Below are positions 53,036 through 61,943 of a DNA stretch of 64,000 bases, piece after piece. The translations under genes were made by a program, and so were the position numbers. Under the pieces are notes generated by a model. It searched no databases and was not told the origin of the DNA. It saw only the letters and a program-made list of their open reading frames with translations. This DNA comes from Microbispora corallina (GTDB taxonomy: Bacteria; Actinomycetota; Actinomycetes; Streptosporangiales; Streptosporangiaceae), in assembly GCF_016863035.1 (NCBI RefSeq), contig NZ_BOOC01000025.1, positions 50,655 to 114,654 of the forward strand, in the 5' to 3' direction. How positions within the stretch are numbered: position 1 is the stretch's first letter; the number at the start of each line of letters is the position of its first letter.

Positions 53036-53932
53036 TCAGGCGGCGGACAGGACCCCGAGGAGCCGGTTGAGGGGACCGTCGAGGCCGTAGCGGTCGGCCA
53101 GGGCGACCAGCCGCTCGGGGTCGCGGGGCTTGGCCGGGCAGGTGAGGTCGATCTCCGGGATCGGCGCGTCGTGGGCCACCCGGACGACGGCCGGGGCGAC
53201 CTCCAGGTAGTCGCGGGCCGCGGCCAGCTTGGCCCGCGCCCCGGCGGGGAAGCCGTCGGCCGATCCGCTCTCCAGGGCCTCCAGCAGCCCGGCCAGCGAG
53301 CCGAACCGGGTGATCAGGGCCGCCGCGGTCTTCTCGCCGATGCCCGCGACGCCGGGGAGGCCGTCGCTCGGGTCGCCGCGCAGCGTGGCGAAGTCGGCGT
53401 AGGCCCGTCCCGGGATGCCGTACTTCTCCCGGACGAACGCCTCGTCGACCAGCTGGAGGTTCCGAATCCCCCTTACTGTGTAAAGGGCCCGGCACGGTTT
53501 GCCGTCGTCCACGAGCTGGAAGAGGTCCCGGTCGCCGGTCACGATGTCGACGGCCCCGGTCGCGCGGATCGCGAGGGTGCCGATCACGTCGTCGGCCTCG
53601 TAGCCGGGCACGCCGATCCGGGCGAAGCCCAGCGCGTCGAGGACGTCCTCGATCACGGGCACCTGCGGGACCAGTGCGTCGGGCACCGACTCCTCCTGCC
53701 CGCTCGCCACCCGGTGGGCCTTGTACGACGGGATGGCCGCCACCCGGAACGCGGGCCGCCAGTCGGCGTCCATGCAGGCCGCCAGCTCGGTGGGGGAGTG
53801 CTGCCGGATCAGCGTGGCCATCATGTCGATGAGCCCGCGGACGGCGTTGACCGGCGTCCCGTCGGGAGCGGTCACCGACTCGGGGACCCCGTAGAACGCG
53901 CGGAAGTAGAGCGACGGGGTGTCGAGAAGCAT
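53036..53932 (-). CDS. 5'-3' exonuclease (PolA N-terminal-like FEN)
   Basis: 298 aa. Acidic metal-binding residues in MLLDTPSLYFRAF, GYEADDVIGTLAI and VTGDRDLFQLVDD, then the helix-hairpin-helix (GDPSDGLPGVAGIGEKTAAALI). Stand-alone flap endonuclease without a polymerase domain, common in actinobacteria. ATG at 53932 fits GGACGGG upstream; GTG 53938 is the alternative. 16 nt downstream of the PP2C gene, probably co-transcribed. Confidence 0.92.
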   Translation of the reverse strand: MLLDTPSLYFRAFYGVPESVTAPDGTPVNAVRGLIDMMATLIRQHSPTELAACMDADWRPAFRVAAIPSYKAHRVASGQEESVPDALVPQVPVIEDVLDALGFARIGVPGYEADDVIGTLAIRATGAVDIVTGDRDLFQLVDDGKPCRALYTVRGIRNLQLVDEAFVREKYGIPGRAYADFATLRGDPSDGLPGVAGIGEKTAAALITRFGSLAGLLEALESGSADGFPAGARAKLAAARDYLEVAPAVVRVAHDAPIPEIDLTCPAKPRDPERLVALADRYGLDGPLNRLLGVLSAA

Positions 53933-53948
53933 CAGCACCCGTCCATTG

Positions 53949-55208
53949 TCACGCCTGTCCGGTGAGGTCGCCGCCCCCTTCCGTCACCCGGACGGAGAGG
54001 AGACAGGTGTCGTCCTCGGGGTTGGGGCCGCCGATCGCCTCCACGAGCCGGTCCAGGCCCGCGTCGAGGTCGCCGTCGGCGCCGATGATCGCCCCGGCGG
54101 CGCCCTCGATCAGCGAGAGCCCCTCCTCGATGTCCCGTGTGCGCCTCTCCACCAGCCCGTCGGTGAACATCAGCAGCACGTCGCCGGGCAGGAGCCGGAC
54201 GTCGGCCACCGCGTACCGCACGTCGGGGGAGGCCCCGAGGACGACACCCCGTGGCGCCGAGAGCCGGCGCGCGCCCCCGCGCCGCACCAGGATCGGCGCC
54301 GGGTGACCCGCCTGTGCCCACGTGAACAGGCGGGTTTCCGCGTCGAAATGCCCGCACACCACGGTCGCCGTGGTGTCGTCGAGCCGGTTGAGCACGAGCG
54401 CGTTGAGCCACGCGAGCAGCAGCCCGGGGGAGGCGCCCGTCATGGTGAGCCCGAGCAGCGCGTGGCGCAGCTGGGCCATCTCCGCGATGGCCGGCAGGCC
54501 GTGGCCGGACACGTCGCCGACCGCGAGGAACATGCGGCCGTCCGGCAGCGCGGCCGCCTCGTACCAGTCGCCCCCCAGCCCGGCCGGCTTGCCCGCAGGG
54601 ACGTACCGCACCGCGATCCGGGCGTACGGCAGCTCGAACGAGCCTCCCGGCTCGGGCAGGACGGCCTGCCGGAGGGCGAGCGCCACGTGGCGTTCCTCGG
54701 CGGCCTTCTCCCGGGTCTCGGCGAGCACCCGCCGGGAGTCGGGCAGCCGCCACTCGGCCCACCCCATGTCGCCCAGCCGCTGGGCCTGCGCGACCAGGGA
54801 GCCGTACGCCTGCGCGAGGGGGACGCGGGCCCGCGCCCGGGACCTGACCCCACCGGCCTTGTGGGCCGGGAGAACCGCCGGGACGGTCGCCGGGAGCGCC
54901 GCCTGTGCGACGGCCTGTACGGCGGCCTGTACGGGGGCCTGGCTGTGAGCCGGGGCGTGCGCCTGGACCGGCGCGGGCGGGGTGGCCGGATCCGGGCCGC
55001 CGATGCCGGGAAGCGCGCCGGAAAGGATCTCCCCGGGCGGCCCGGCCACGACGAGGCCGTCCGGGCCGGGGGTGCCGGGGGTGCCAGTGGGGGGGAGGGT
55101 TCCGGCCGCGGCGCCCGGGGGCGCCGTGTCCGGCTCGCGGTCGTCCGCGGGGGGAAGGGGTGGCTGCGCGCCGCCCACTACGCCGACCATCTGACTCGCT
55201 CTCGACAT
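53949..55208 (-). CDS. PP2C/SpoIIE-type Ser phosphatase
   Basis: 419 aa. Residues 1-~115 are a Pro/Ala/Gln-rich low-complexity stretch (QAPVQAAVQAVAQAA). The phosphatase domain follows with GGDWYEAAAL, LAVGDVSGHGLPA and FTDGLVERR, the metal-binding Asp positions of the RsbU/SpoIIE group. Probably acts on an anti-sigma-factor antagonist; no such partner is adjacent. Confidence 0.9.
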   Translation of the reverse strand: MSRASQMVGVVGGAQPPLPPADDREPDTAPPGAAAGTLPPTGTPGTPGPDGLVVAGPPGEILSGALPGIGGPDPATPPAPVQAHAPAHSQAPVQAAVQAVAQAALPATVPAVLPAHKAGGVRSRARARVPLAQAYGSLVAQAQRLGDMGWAEWRLPDSRRVLAETREKAAEERHVALALRQAVLPEPGGSFELPYARIAVRYVPAGKPAGLGGDWYEAAALPDGRMFLAVGDVSGHGLPAIAEMAQLRHALLGLTMTGASPGLLLAWLNALVLNRLDDTTATVVCGHFDAETRLFTWAQAGHPAPILVRRGGARRLSAPRGVVLGASPDVRYAVADVRLLPGDVLLMFTDGLVERRTRDIEEGLSLIEGAAGAIIGADGDLDAGLDRLVEAIGGPNPEDDTCLLSVRVTEGGGDLTGQA

Positions 55209-55431
55209 GACCAGTGCGGATGTTTGTACGAACGGACGGTGATCGTCCTAGCGCGGAGCGTAGCAGCAGGCCCATCCGCCGGGGTGGGTTTTCTTCTCTC
55301 GTGTGGGATAAAGCGGCACCTCCAGGGGGAGTCCGTGTCGTCCCGGCGTACCCCCTTGGCGGGGAGGCGCCCCGCCTGCCACGGGAGCACCTGACTGTGC
55401 CGCGCGGCGTCCTCCTCGATAGGTTTGTCCC
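55209..55431. promoter_or_regulatory. Divergent intergenic region, PP2C and proline peptidase
   Basis: 223 bp. TAGGTT (55420-55425) is 6 nt before the GTG of the peptidase. A short inverted repeat GGACGGTGATCGTCC lies near 55239-55253. No small gene was recognised. Confidence 0.4.
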
Positions 55432-56556
55432 GTGACAACGACGTCCTACGAGCCCGGCGAGCTGTACCCGACGACCCGGCTGGCGGCCGTGCGCGAGGCC
55501 ACGGCCCGGTCCGGCCTCGGCGCGCTCCTGCTGACCCCCGGCCCCGACCTTCGCTACGTCACCGGCTACGAGGCGATGCCGCTCGAACGGCTCACCTGCC
55601 TCGTGGTCCCGGCGGCGGGGGAGCCGTTCCTGATGGTGCCGCGGCTGGAGCTGCCCGCGGCGGAGCACTCGCCGGCGGCCCGCCTGGGGGTCGAGTTCAC
55701 GGCCTGGGACGAGACCGACGACCCGTACGCCCAGGTGGCCCACCGGCTCGGCGCGGTCGGGCGGGTCGGCCTGGCCGACCGGATGTGGGCGCTGCAGTCG
55801 CTGCGCTTCCGCGACGCGATGCCGGGAGCGGAGCAGGTGCTGGCCGGCAGCGTGCTGCGGGAGCTGCGGATGCGCAAGTCGCCCGCCGAGGCCGCGGCGC
55901 TCGCGGAGGCCGGGGCGGCCATCGACGCCGTCCACGCCCTGGTGCCCGGACTGCTGAAGGCCGGGCGGACCGAGCGCGAGGTCGGCAAGGACATCGCCGA
56001 GGCCATCGTGGCCGCCGGGCACGCCCGCGTCGACTTCGTGATCGTCGGGTCCGGCCCGAACGGCGCGAGCCCGCACCACGAGCTGTCCGACCGGGTCATC
56101 CAGGCGGGCGAGCCGGTGGTGGTCGACATCGGCGGGACGATGCCGAGCGGCTACTGCTCCGACTCCACCCGGGTGTACTGCGTGGGCGAGCCCCCGGCCG
56201 ACTTCGTCCGCTACTACGAGGTGCTCCAGCAGGCCCAGGAGGCCGCGTGCGCCCACGTGCGCCCCGGCGTGACGTGCGAGTCTGTCGACGCCGCCGCCCG
56301 CGAGGTCATCGCCGAGGCCGGGTACGGCGAGCTGTTCATCCACCGGACGGGTCACGGCATCGGCCTGGAGACCCACGAGGAGCCGTACATCGTGTCCGGC
56401 AACGCCGAGCCGATGGCCCCGGGCTTCGCGTTCTCCGTCGAGCCGGGGATCTACCAGCCGGGACGGCACGGCGCCCGCATCGAGGACATCGTCATCTGCG
56501 GCGAGACGGGCGGCGAGCGGGTCAACCACACCACGCGCGATCTCGTGGTCGTGTAG
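55432..56556 (+). CDS. M24 family Xaa-Pro aminopeptidase/dipeptidase
   Basis: 374 aa. Creatinase-type N-domain, then the pita-bread catalytic domain with metal ligands in VVVDIGGTMPSGYCSDSTR (two Asp), HRTGHGIGLETHE (His), SVEPGIY (Glu) and IEDIV (Glu). Cleaves peptide bonds next to proline. Leaderless GTG. Confidence 0.92.
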   Translation: MTTTSYEPGELYPTTRLAAVREATARSGLGALLLTPGPDLRYVTGYEAMPLERLTCLVVPAAGEPFLMVPRLELPAAEHSPAARLGVEFTAWDETDDPYAQVAHRLGAVGRVGLADRMWALQSLRFRDAMPGAEQVLAGSVLRELRMRKSPAEAAALAEAGAAIDAVHALVPGLLKAGRTEREVGKDIAEAIVAAGHARVDFVIVGSGPNGASPHHELSDRVIQAGEPVVVDIGGTMPSGYCSDSTRVYCVGEPPADFVRYYEVLQQAQEAACAHVRPGVTCESVDAAAREVIAEAGYGELFIHRTGHGIGLETHEEPYIVSGNAEPMAPGFAFSVEPGIYQPGRHGARIEDIVICGETGGERVNHTTRDLVVV

Positions 56557-56664
56557 TCCGGGCCCTGTGGAGGGCGGCGAAGTTCGGGAAGAATGTCACG
56601 GCGGCCGGCGATCCCGGCCCCGTTCCCGAACAGCCGTACCCCACAGGGTAGGAGTGCACCCGCG

Positions 56665-57810
56665 ATGAGCGTCGACCGAGTTCTGCCCACGCCCGAGGCT
56701 CGCGAGCTGCTGGAGCTCGTCCGTGAGCTGGCCGTGAAGGAGGTCGCCCCGCGGGCGGCCGCCGGCGAGGCGGCGGAGCGGTTCCCCCGCGACCTGTTCC
56801 TGCTGCTCGGCGCGTCGGGCCTGCTCGGCCTGCCGTACCCGGAGGAGCACGGCGGGGCCGGCCAGCCGTACGAGGTCTACCTGCAGGTCGTGGAGGAGCT
56901 GGCGGCGGCCTGGCTCGCGGTGGGGCTCGGGGTGTCGGTGCACACGCTGTCGTGCTTCCCGGTGGCGGCGTACGGCTCGCGGGAGCAGCGGGAGGCGCTG
57001 CTGCCCGCCATGGCCGGCGGCGACCTGCTGGGGGCGTACTGCCTGTCGGAGCCCCAGTCCGGCTCCGACGCGGCCGCGCTCAGCACGCGGGCGGTGGCCG
57101 ACGGGGACGGGTACGTCGTCGACGGGGTGAAGGCGTGGACCACCCACGGCGGCGTCGCCGACTACTACACGCTGATGGCCCGCACGTCGCCCGAGGGCGC
57201 CCGCGGCGTGTCCTGCTTCCACGTCCCGGCGGGCCTGGACGGCCTGTCGTACGGGACGCCCGAGCGCAAGATGGGCATGCGGTCGTCCCCCACCGCCCAG
57301 GTGCGGTTCGACGGGGTGCGGCTCCCGGCGGACGCCCTCATCGGGTCGCCCGGGGAGGGCTTCCGCATCGCGCTCGCGGCCCTCGACGGCGGCCGGCTCG
57401 GCATCGCCGCGTGCGCGGTCGGCGTGGCCCAGGCGGCCTTCGACGTGGCGTCCGCGTACGCGCGGGAGCGGCGCCAGTTCGGCTCCCGGATCGCCGACTT
57501 CCAGGGGCTCGGCTTCATGCTGGCCGACATGGCCACCTCGATCGCCGCGGCGCGGGCGCTCTACCTCGACGCCGCCCGGCTGCGCGACGCCGGCCGGCCG
57601 TACGGGACCCGGGCGGCCATGGCCAAGCTGCTGGCCACGGACATGTGCATGCGGGTGACCACGGACGCCGTGCAGGTGCTCGGCGGGTACGGGTACGTGG
57701 AGGACTTCCCGGTCGAGCGGCACATGCGGGAGGCCAAGGTGCTCCAGATCGTCGAGGGCACCAACCAGATCCAGCGGCTCGTCATCGCCCGGTCGATCGT
57801 CCGGGAGTGA
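56665..57810 (+). CDS. Acyl-CoA dehydrogenase
   Basis: 381 aa. Three-domain FAD enzyme: GAYCLSEPQSGSDAAA and VDGVKAWTTHGG are FAD/substrate motifs; the C-terminal domain has QFGSRIADFQGLGFMLADM and EGTNQIQR, with Glu in EGTNQ as the expected base. ATG at 56665 fits GGAG about 10 nt upstream and the usual family length. Short-chain or branched-chain substrates are likely, unproven. Confidence 0.93.
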   Translation: MSVDRVLPTPEARELLELVRELAVKEVAPRAAAGEAAERFPRDLFLLLGASGLLGLPYPEEHGGAGQPYEVYLQVVEELAAAWLAVGLGVSVHTLSCFPVAAYGSREQREALLPAMAGGDLLGAYCLSEPQSGSDAAALSTRAVADGDGYVVDGVKAWTTHGGVADYYTLMARTSPEGARGVSCFHVPAGLDGLSYGTPERKMGMRSSPTAQVRFDGVRLPADALIGSPGEGFRIALAALDGGRLGIAACAVGVAQAAFDVASAYARERRQFGSRIADFQGLGFMLADMATSIAAARALYLDAARLRDAGRPYGTRAAMAKLLATDMCMRVTTDAVQVLGGYGYVEDFPVERHMREAKVLQIVEGTNQIQRLVIARSIVRE

Positions 57811-57880
57811 CCCGGGGGCGCCCTTGCGGCGACTTCGGGAATTCCCAGCGGATGTTCACCTCCAGGCCCACCGGCCTTCC

Positions 57881-57886
57881 TAGGTT
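57881..57886 (+). promoter_or_regulatory. -10 box of leaderless sulfotransferase gene
   Basis: TAGGTT, 7 nt before the ATG at 57894. Confidence 0.5.
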
Positions 57887-57893
57887 GCCAGCC

Positions 57894-58748
57894 ATGCCAT
57901 GGAAGAGCAGGGTCAACGCGGCCATCGAGGGGATCACCGGATACACCGTCACACGCGCGCAGGCCCGGCCGGTGCCGACACCGCCGCCGGTCGAGCCGGC
58001 CCGGCCCCCGGCGGACCCGGCGGCCGACCGGCTGCTGCGCGCGCCGGTGTTCGTGCTGTCCCCGGTGCGGTCGGGCTCGACGCTGCTCCGCGTGCTGCTG
58101 AACAGCCACTCCCGCCTCCACGCGCCGCACGAGCTGCACGTGCGGCGGATCGCCGTCACGCTGACCACCGACCCCGTACGGCAGGCCATGGCGGCGCTCG
58201 GGCACCGGACCACGGACATCGAGCACATCCTGTGGGACCGGATGCTGCACCGCGAGCTGGTCAGGAGCGGCAAGCAGGTCATCGTGGACAAGACGCCCAG
58301 CAATGTCTTCGCGCACCGGCGCATCGCGACGTGCTGGCCCGACGCCCGCTTCGTCTACCTGCTGCGCCATCCCGCCTCGATCGCGCGCTCGTGGCACGAG
58401 GCCGACCCGGTCACCCGCCCGATGGAGGAGGCGGTCCGGCTCACCGCCCAGTACATGCGCCACATGAACGAGGCGAGGCGGGCGCGCGCCGGGGTCGAGG
58501 TGCGATACGAGGCGGTGGTGGCCGACCCCGAGGGCGAGCTGCGGCGCGTCTGCGCGTTCCTCGGCGTCGGCTTCGAGCGGGACATGCTCGCGTACGGCGA
58601 GAAGGACCACGGAGACTTCGTGAAGGGCATCGGCGACTGGCGCGACAAGATCCGCAGCGGCCGCGTCCAGGAGGGCCGGCCGCTTCCCGCTCCCGAGGAG
58701 GTGCCGGAGGACCTGCGCGAGTTCTGCGCGGCCTGGGGCTACCTGTGA
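57894..58748 (+). CDS. Sulfotransferase family protein
   Basis: 284 aa. PAPS 5'-phosphosulfate loop in FVLSPVRSGSTLLRVLLNS and the 3'-phosphate region around FVYLLRHPASIARSW. Catalyses transfer of sulfate from PAPS to an unknown acceptor (lipid, glycan or metabolite). Short hairpin CCGCGC/GCGCGG (58755-58770) after it. Confidence 0.88.
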   Translation: MPWKSRVNAAIEGITGYTVTRAQARPVPTPPPVEPARPPADPAADRLLRAPVFVLSPVRSGSTLLRVLLNSHSRLHAPHELHVRRIAVTLTTDPVRQAMAALGHRTTDIEHILWDRMLHRELVRSGKQVIVDKTPSNVFAHRRIATCWPDARFVYLLRHPASIARSWHEADPVTRPMEEAVRLTAQYMRHMNEARRARAGVEVRYEAVVADPEGELRRVCAFLGVGFERDMLAYGEKDHGDFVKGIGDWRDKIRSGRVQEGRPLPAPEEVPEDLREFCAAWGYL

Positions 58749-58770
58749 CCCCGGCCGCGCCTCGGCGCGG

Positions 58771-59793
58771 TCAGCGGCGCGGGGGAGCGGTGGACCTGCG
58801 CTCCACCAGGCGGACGCCGAGCACGGTGTCCCGGCTGGTCGTCTCGGGACGGCGGACGCGCTGCACGAGGTGCCAGACGGCCTGCGCGCCGAGCAACTCC
58901 TTGTCGGAGGCGATCGTGGTGAGGGGCGGGGAGGCGTGCGCGGCCATCGCGACGTCGTCGTACCCGATCACGCTCACGTCGTCGGGCGCCCGCAGGCCCC
59001 GCTCCCGCAGGGCGTCGAGGGCGCCGATTGCCGACACGTCGTTGGCGCAGAACACCGCCGTGGGCGGCGCGGGGAGGTCGAGCAGGGCCGTCATCTGCTC
59101 GTACCCGGTGCGCGCGCTGAAGTCGCCGCGCCGCACGTACGCCGGGTCGGCGGCCAGGCCGTGCTCGGCGAGCGCCCTGAGGTACCCGGCCAGCCGCCGG
59201 GACGCCGGCACGATGTGCTCCCCGGCCGTGATGATCGCCGGCGGCGGGGCGGTGTGGCCGAGGCCGATCAGGTGACGGGTGGCGAGGTACCCGCCGGTCT
59301 CGTCGTCGTGGCGCACGTAGTCGACCGGGAGGTCGAGGACGGCGTGCTCCAGGAGGACGCAGCTCACCCCCGCGTCGAGGATCCGCGCCAGGTAGTCCCT
59401 GCTCGCGCCCACGTTCAGCACGAGCAGGCCGGCGACCTGGCCGCGCTCGACGCACAGCGGGAGCCGGTCCTCCTGCGGCTGGATGACCTCGTACGTCATC
59501 GACAGGTCGAGCTCGGCGCAGGCCTGCTGCGCGCCGTACAGGACCGGGGCGTAGTAGAGGTTGTCGGGGGAGAACAGCTCGCTCACCCAGGAGACGAAGC
59601 CGATCATGCCGGTCTCCGCCTGCTTGCGGCCCCGGGGGCGGTAGCCGAGCTCCTCGGCGGCCCGGCGGACCACCGAGCCGGTGGCGGACGACACCCAGGG
59701 CTTGCCGGCGAACACGGCCGAGGCCGTGCCGATGGAGACGCCGGCCCGCTCGGCCACCTCCTTGAGGGTGGACCGTCCCGTCATCCGCCCCAT
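58771..59793 (-). CDS. LacI-family transcriptional regulator
   Basis: 340 aa. Helix-turn-helix LKEVAERAGVSIGTASAVFAGK at the N-terminus and a periplasmic-binding-like effector domain (IGFVSWVSELFSPDNLYYAPVLYGAQQA...). Upstream of the isomerase and oxidoreductase genes, so the likely regulator of both. ATG at 59793 or 59784; the longer form is listed. Confidence 0.9.
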   Translation of the reverse strand: MGRMTGRSTLKEVAERAGVSIGTASAVFAGKPWVSSATGSVVRRAAEELGYRPRGRKQAETGMIGFVSWVSELFSPDNLYYAPVLYGAQQACAELDLSMTYEVIQPQEDRLPLCVERGQVAGLLVLNVGASRDYLARILDAGVSCVLLEHAVLDLPVDYVRHDDETGGYLATRHLIGLGHTAPPPAIITAGEHIVPASRRLAGYLRALAEHGLAADPAYVRRGDFSARTGYEQMTALLDLPAPPTAVFCANDVSAIGALDALRERGLRAPDDVSVIGYDDVAMAAHASPPLTTIASDKELLGAQAVWHLVQRVRRPETTSRDTVLGVRLVERRSTAPPRR

Positions 59794-59833
59794 GCGCCCT
59801 CCATGGAGCACAACCTACCGGTGGCGGCGCCGG

Positions 59834-60613
59834 TCAGCGCGCGCCGATCCTCCTGAGGTGCTCGAAGCTGAGCGCGGCCGACTCCCTCGGGGTGAGGACG
59901 GGCCGGTCGCGCTCCACGACGAGCCACCCGCCGTACCCGTCCCGCTCCAGCGCGGACAGGTACGCGGGCAGGTCGAGCCCGGCGTCGCCCTGGCCGATCT
60001 CGGCGAAGAACCGGTCGCGCCTGCTCCAGTCCTTGAGGTGCGTGTGCACGACCCGGCCGGGGTGGGCCGCCACGACCCGGGCGGGGTCGGACCGCACGGC
60101 GGTCAGGTGGCCGGTGTCGACGCAGAGCCGCAGGTCGGGCAGGTGGCGCAGGAGCAGGTCGATCTCCTCGTGGGTCTCCACGATGGTGCCGGTGTGCGGG
60201 TGGAAGGCGACGGTCTGGCCGTTGCCCGCCGCGTGCTCGACGGCGGCCGCCAGGCTCTCGGCGAACCGGGCGTAGTCGTCGTCGAACGTCGTCCGCCGCC
60301 CGGCCTCGCCGAGCCAGCCGCCGCACACCATGATCGTGGTGATCCCCAGCCCGGCCGCGTAGTCCATCTCGGCCTTGTGCTCGCTGTCGTCCTCGATCCT
60401 CGCCGGGACGAGCGTGGCGTAGGCCGCGGCCGCCAGGTCGTGCGCGGCCAGCCGGTCGGCCACCTGCCGGGCCGGGCCGAACGAGGCGGCCCGCATCAGC
60501 TCCACGCCCTCGTAGCCGGTCGCGCGGATCTCCTCCAGCATCGTGTCGAGCTCCAGCGGGTCGCCGTCCCGGTGCCAGTCGAGCCAGGTCAGCATGTGGT
60601 GGGCGATGCGCAT
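59834..60613 (-). CDS. Sugar phosphate isomerase/epimerase (AP-endonuclease-2-like TIM barrel)
   Basis: 259 aa. IolE/Hyi-type TIM barrel with metal-binding residues around FHPHTGTIVETHEEID, CVDTGHL and HTHLKDW. Likely isomerises a sugar or inosose. Divergent from the Gfo/Idh/MocA oxidoreductase, with which it shares operator sequences. Confidence 0.88.
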   Translation of the reverse strand: MRIAHHMLTWLDWHRDGDPLELDTMLEEIRATGYEGVELMRAASFGPARQVADRLAAHDLAAAAYATLVPARIEDDSEHKAEMDYAAGLGITTIMVCGGWLGEAGRRTTFDDDYARFAESLAAAVEHAAGNGQTVAFHPHTGTIVETHEEIDLLLRHLPDLRLCVDTGHLTAVRSDPARVVAAHPGRVVHTHLKDWSRRDRFFAEIGQGDAGLDLPAYLSALERDGYGGWLVVERDRPVLTPRESAALSFEHLRRIGAR

Positions 60614-60632
60614 GCGGTCATCCCGTTCTGCT

Positions 60633-60655
60633 ACTGAAATTTCAGTGAAAAGTCC
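60633..60655. promoter_or_regulatory. Palindromic operator before the isomerase gene
   Basis: ACTGAAATTTCAGT (60633-60646) is a perfect palindrome. It overlaps TTTCAGTGAAA (60640-60650), whose reverse complement recurs exactly at 60782-60792. GTGAAAAGTCC (60645-60655) recurs at 60709-60719. Likely operators of the adjacent LacI regulator. Confidence 0.6.
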
Positions 60656-60734
60656 TCCACGCACGACGCTAGGCCGAGGAATCGCGGCGCGTCAAGGTAG
60701 GAAATCTGGTGAAAAGTCCATCTTCACGAGTCCA

Positions 60735-60792
60735 TTGACCGGTCCGTGTGGGCGGCGTAGCGTCCCAGCGGGAGTGCGCAGTTTCACTGAAA
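60735..60792 (+). promoter_or_regulatory. Promoter and operator of the oxidoreductase gene
   Basis: TTGACC (60735-60740), 17 bp, TAGCGT (60758-60763), then TTTCACTGAAA (60782-60792) just downstream of the transcription start: a roadblock-type operator position. Confidence 0.6.
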
Positions 60793-60808
60793 TCCGAGGA
60801 GAGCGATC

Positions 60809-61885
60809 GTGACTTCCGACAGCACCGGCGTGGCGATCGTCGGCTGCGGCAACATCGCCGCGCGGTACGCCGCCGACCTGGCCCGCTACCCGGAGATGCG
60901 CCTGGCCGGCGCCCACGACGTCCTGCCGGAGCGGGCGGAGGCGCTCGCGGCGCCGCACGGGGGCCGGGTGTACGGCTCGCTGGAGGAGGTGGTCGCCGAC
61001 GACGCGGTGGACATCGTGGTCAACCTGACCGTGCACCGGGCGCACTACGACGTGATCCGGCGCTGCCTGGAGGCCGGCAAGCACGTGCACAGCGAGAAGC
61101 CGCTGGCGCTGACGCGCGAGGAGGCGGCGGACCTGGTGGAGATCGCGGAGAGCCGGGGGCTGCGGCTGGGCTGCGCCCCCGCGACCTTCCTCGGGGAGGC
61201 CCAGCAGACCGCGCTCAAGCTGCTCAGGGAGGGCCGCGTCGGGCCGGTCCGGCTCGTCTACGCCGAGGTCAACTGGGGCAGGATCGAGGCGTGGCACCCC
61301 GAGCCGGACGGCTTCTACGCCGTGGGGCCGCTGTTCGACGTGGGGGTCTACCCGCTCACGATCGTCACCGCCGCCCTGGGCCCCGCCCGGCGGGTGACGG
61401 CGTTCGCCTCGGTCGTCCACCCCCGGCGCCGGCGCCTGGACGGGGCCGAGTTCACGATCACCACGCCCAACTACGTGGTCGCCAACGTCGAGTTCGACGG
61501 GGGTGTCCTGCTGCGTCTCACCTGCTGCTTCTACGTGGGCAACGACTCCACCCGGCAGAAGGGCCTGGAGTTCCACGGGGACGACGGCTCGCTGCTGCTG
61601 GAGAGCTGGCACGACTTCGACCCGCCGCTGGAGGTCCGGGCGCCGGGACGCGACCCCGAGGCGATCCCGTTGCTGCGGGAGCCGTACCGGGGGGTCGAGT
61701 GGGGCCGCGCCGTGCGCGACCTGGCCGCCGCGATCCGCGAGGGCCGCCCCCACCGGGCCACCGGCCGCCAGGCCGCGCACGTCGTGGAGATCCTCTGCGC
61801 GGCCAAGGAGTCGTACGAGAGCGGGAAGCCGGTCGACCTGACGTCGGACTTCACCCCGCCCGCGCCGATGGACTGGGCCGTCTGA
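60809..61885 (+). CDS. Gfo/Idh/MocA-family oxidoreductase
   Basis: 358 aa. GCGNIAARYAADLARYPEM binds NAD(P); HSEKPLALTREEA contains the family Glu-Lys-Pro motif; VGPLFDVGVYPLTIV carries the conserved Asp/Tyr region. GAGGAGAG precedes the GTG. Works with the isomerase in an inositol- or sugar-type pathway; substrate unknown. Confidence 0.9.
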   Translation: MTSDSTGVAIVGCGNIAARYAADLARYPEMRLAGAHDVLPERAEALAAPHGGRVYGSLEEVVADDAVDIVVNLTVHRAHYDVIRRCLEAGKHVHSEKPLALTREEAADLVEIAESRGLRLGCAPATFLGEAQQTALKLLREGRVGPVRLVYAEVNWGRIEAWHPEPDGFYAVGPLFDVGVYPLTIVTAALGPARRVTAFASVVHPRRRRLDGAEFTITTPNYVVANVEFDGGVLLRLTCCFYVGNDSTRQKGLEFHGDDGSLLLESWHDFDPPLEVRAPGRDPEAIPLLREPYRGVEWGRAVRDLAAAIREGRPHRATGRQAAHVVEILCAAKESYESGKPVDLTSDFTPPAPMDWAV

Positions 61886-61891
61886 CGCCCT

Positions 61892-61924
61892 CCCGCCGGC
61901 CTGGGGCTCCCGGCCCCCGGCGGG
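61892..61924. terminator. Hairpin between oxidoreductase and GNAT genes
   Basis: CCCGCCGG (61892-61899) and CCGGCGGG (61917-61924), between two convergent genes. Confidence 0.5.
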
Positions 61925-61943
61925 CGGGCGGCCGGGAGGTCCG

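Noticed and set aside
53932..56529. Minus-strand open frame of about 865 codons across the PP2C and peptidase genes
   Set aside because: Shadow of recognised genes on other frames; no domain and low-complexity composition.
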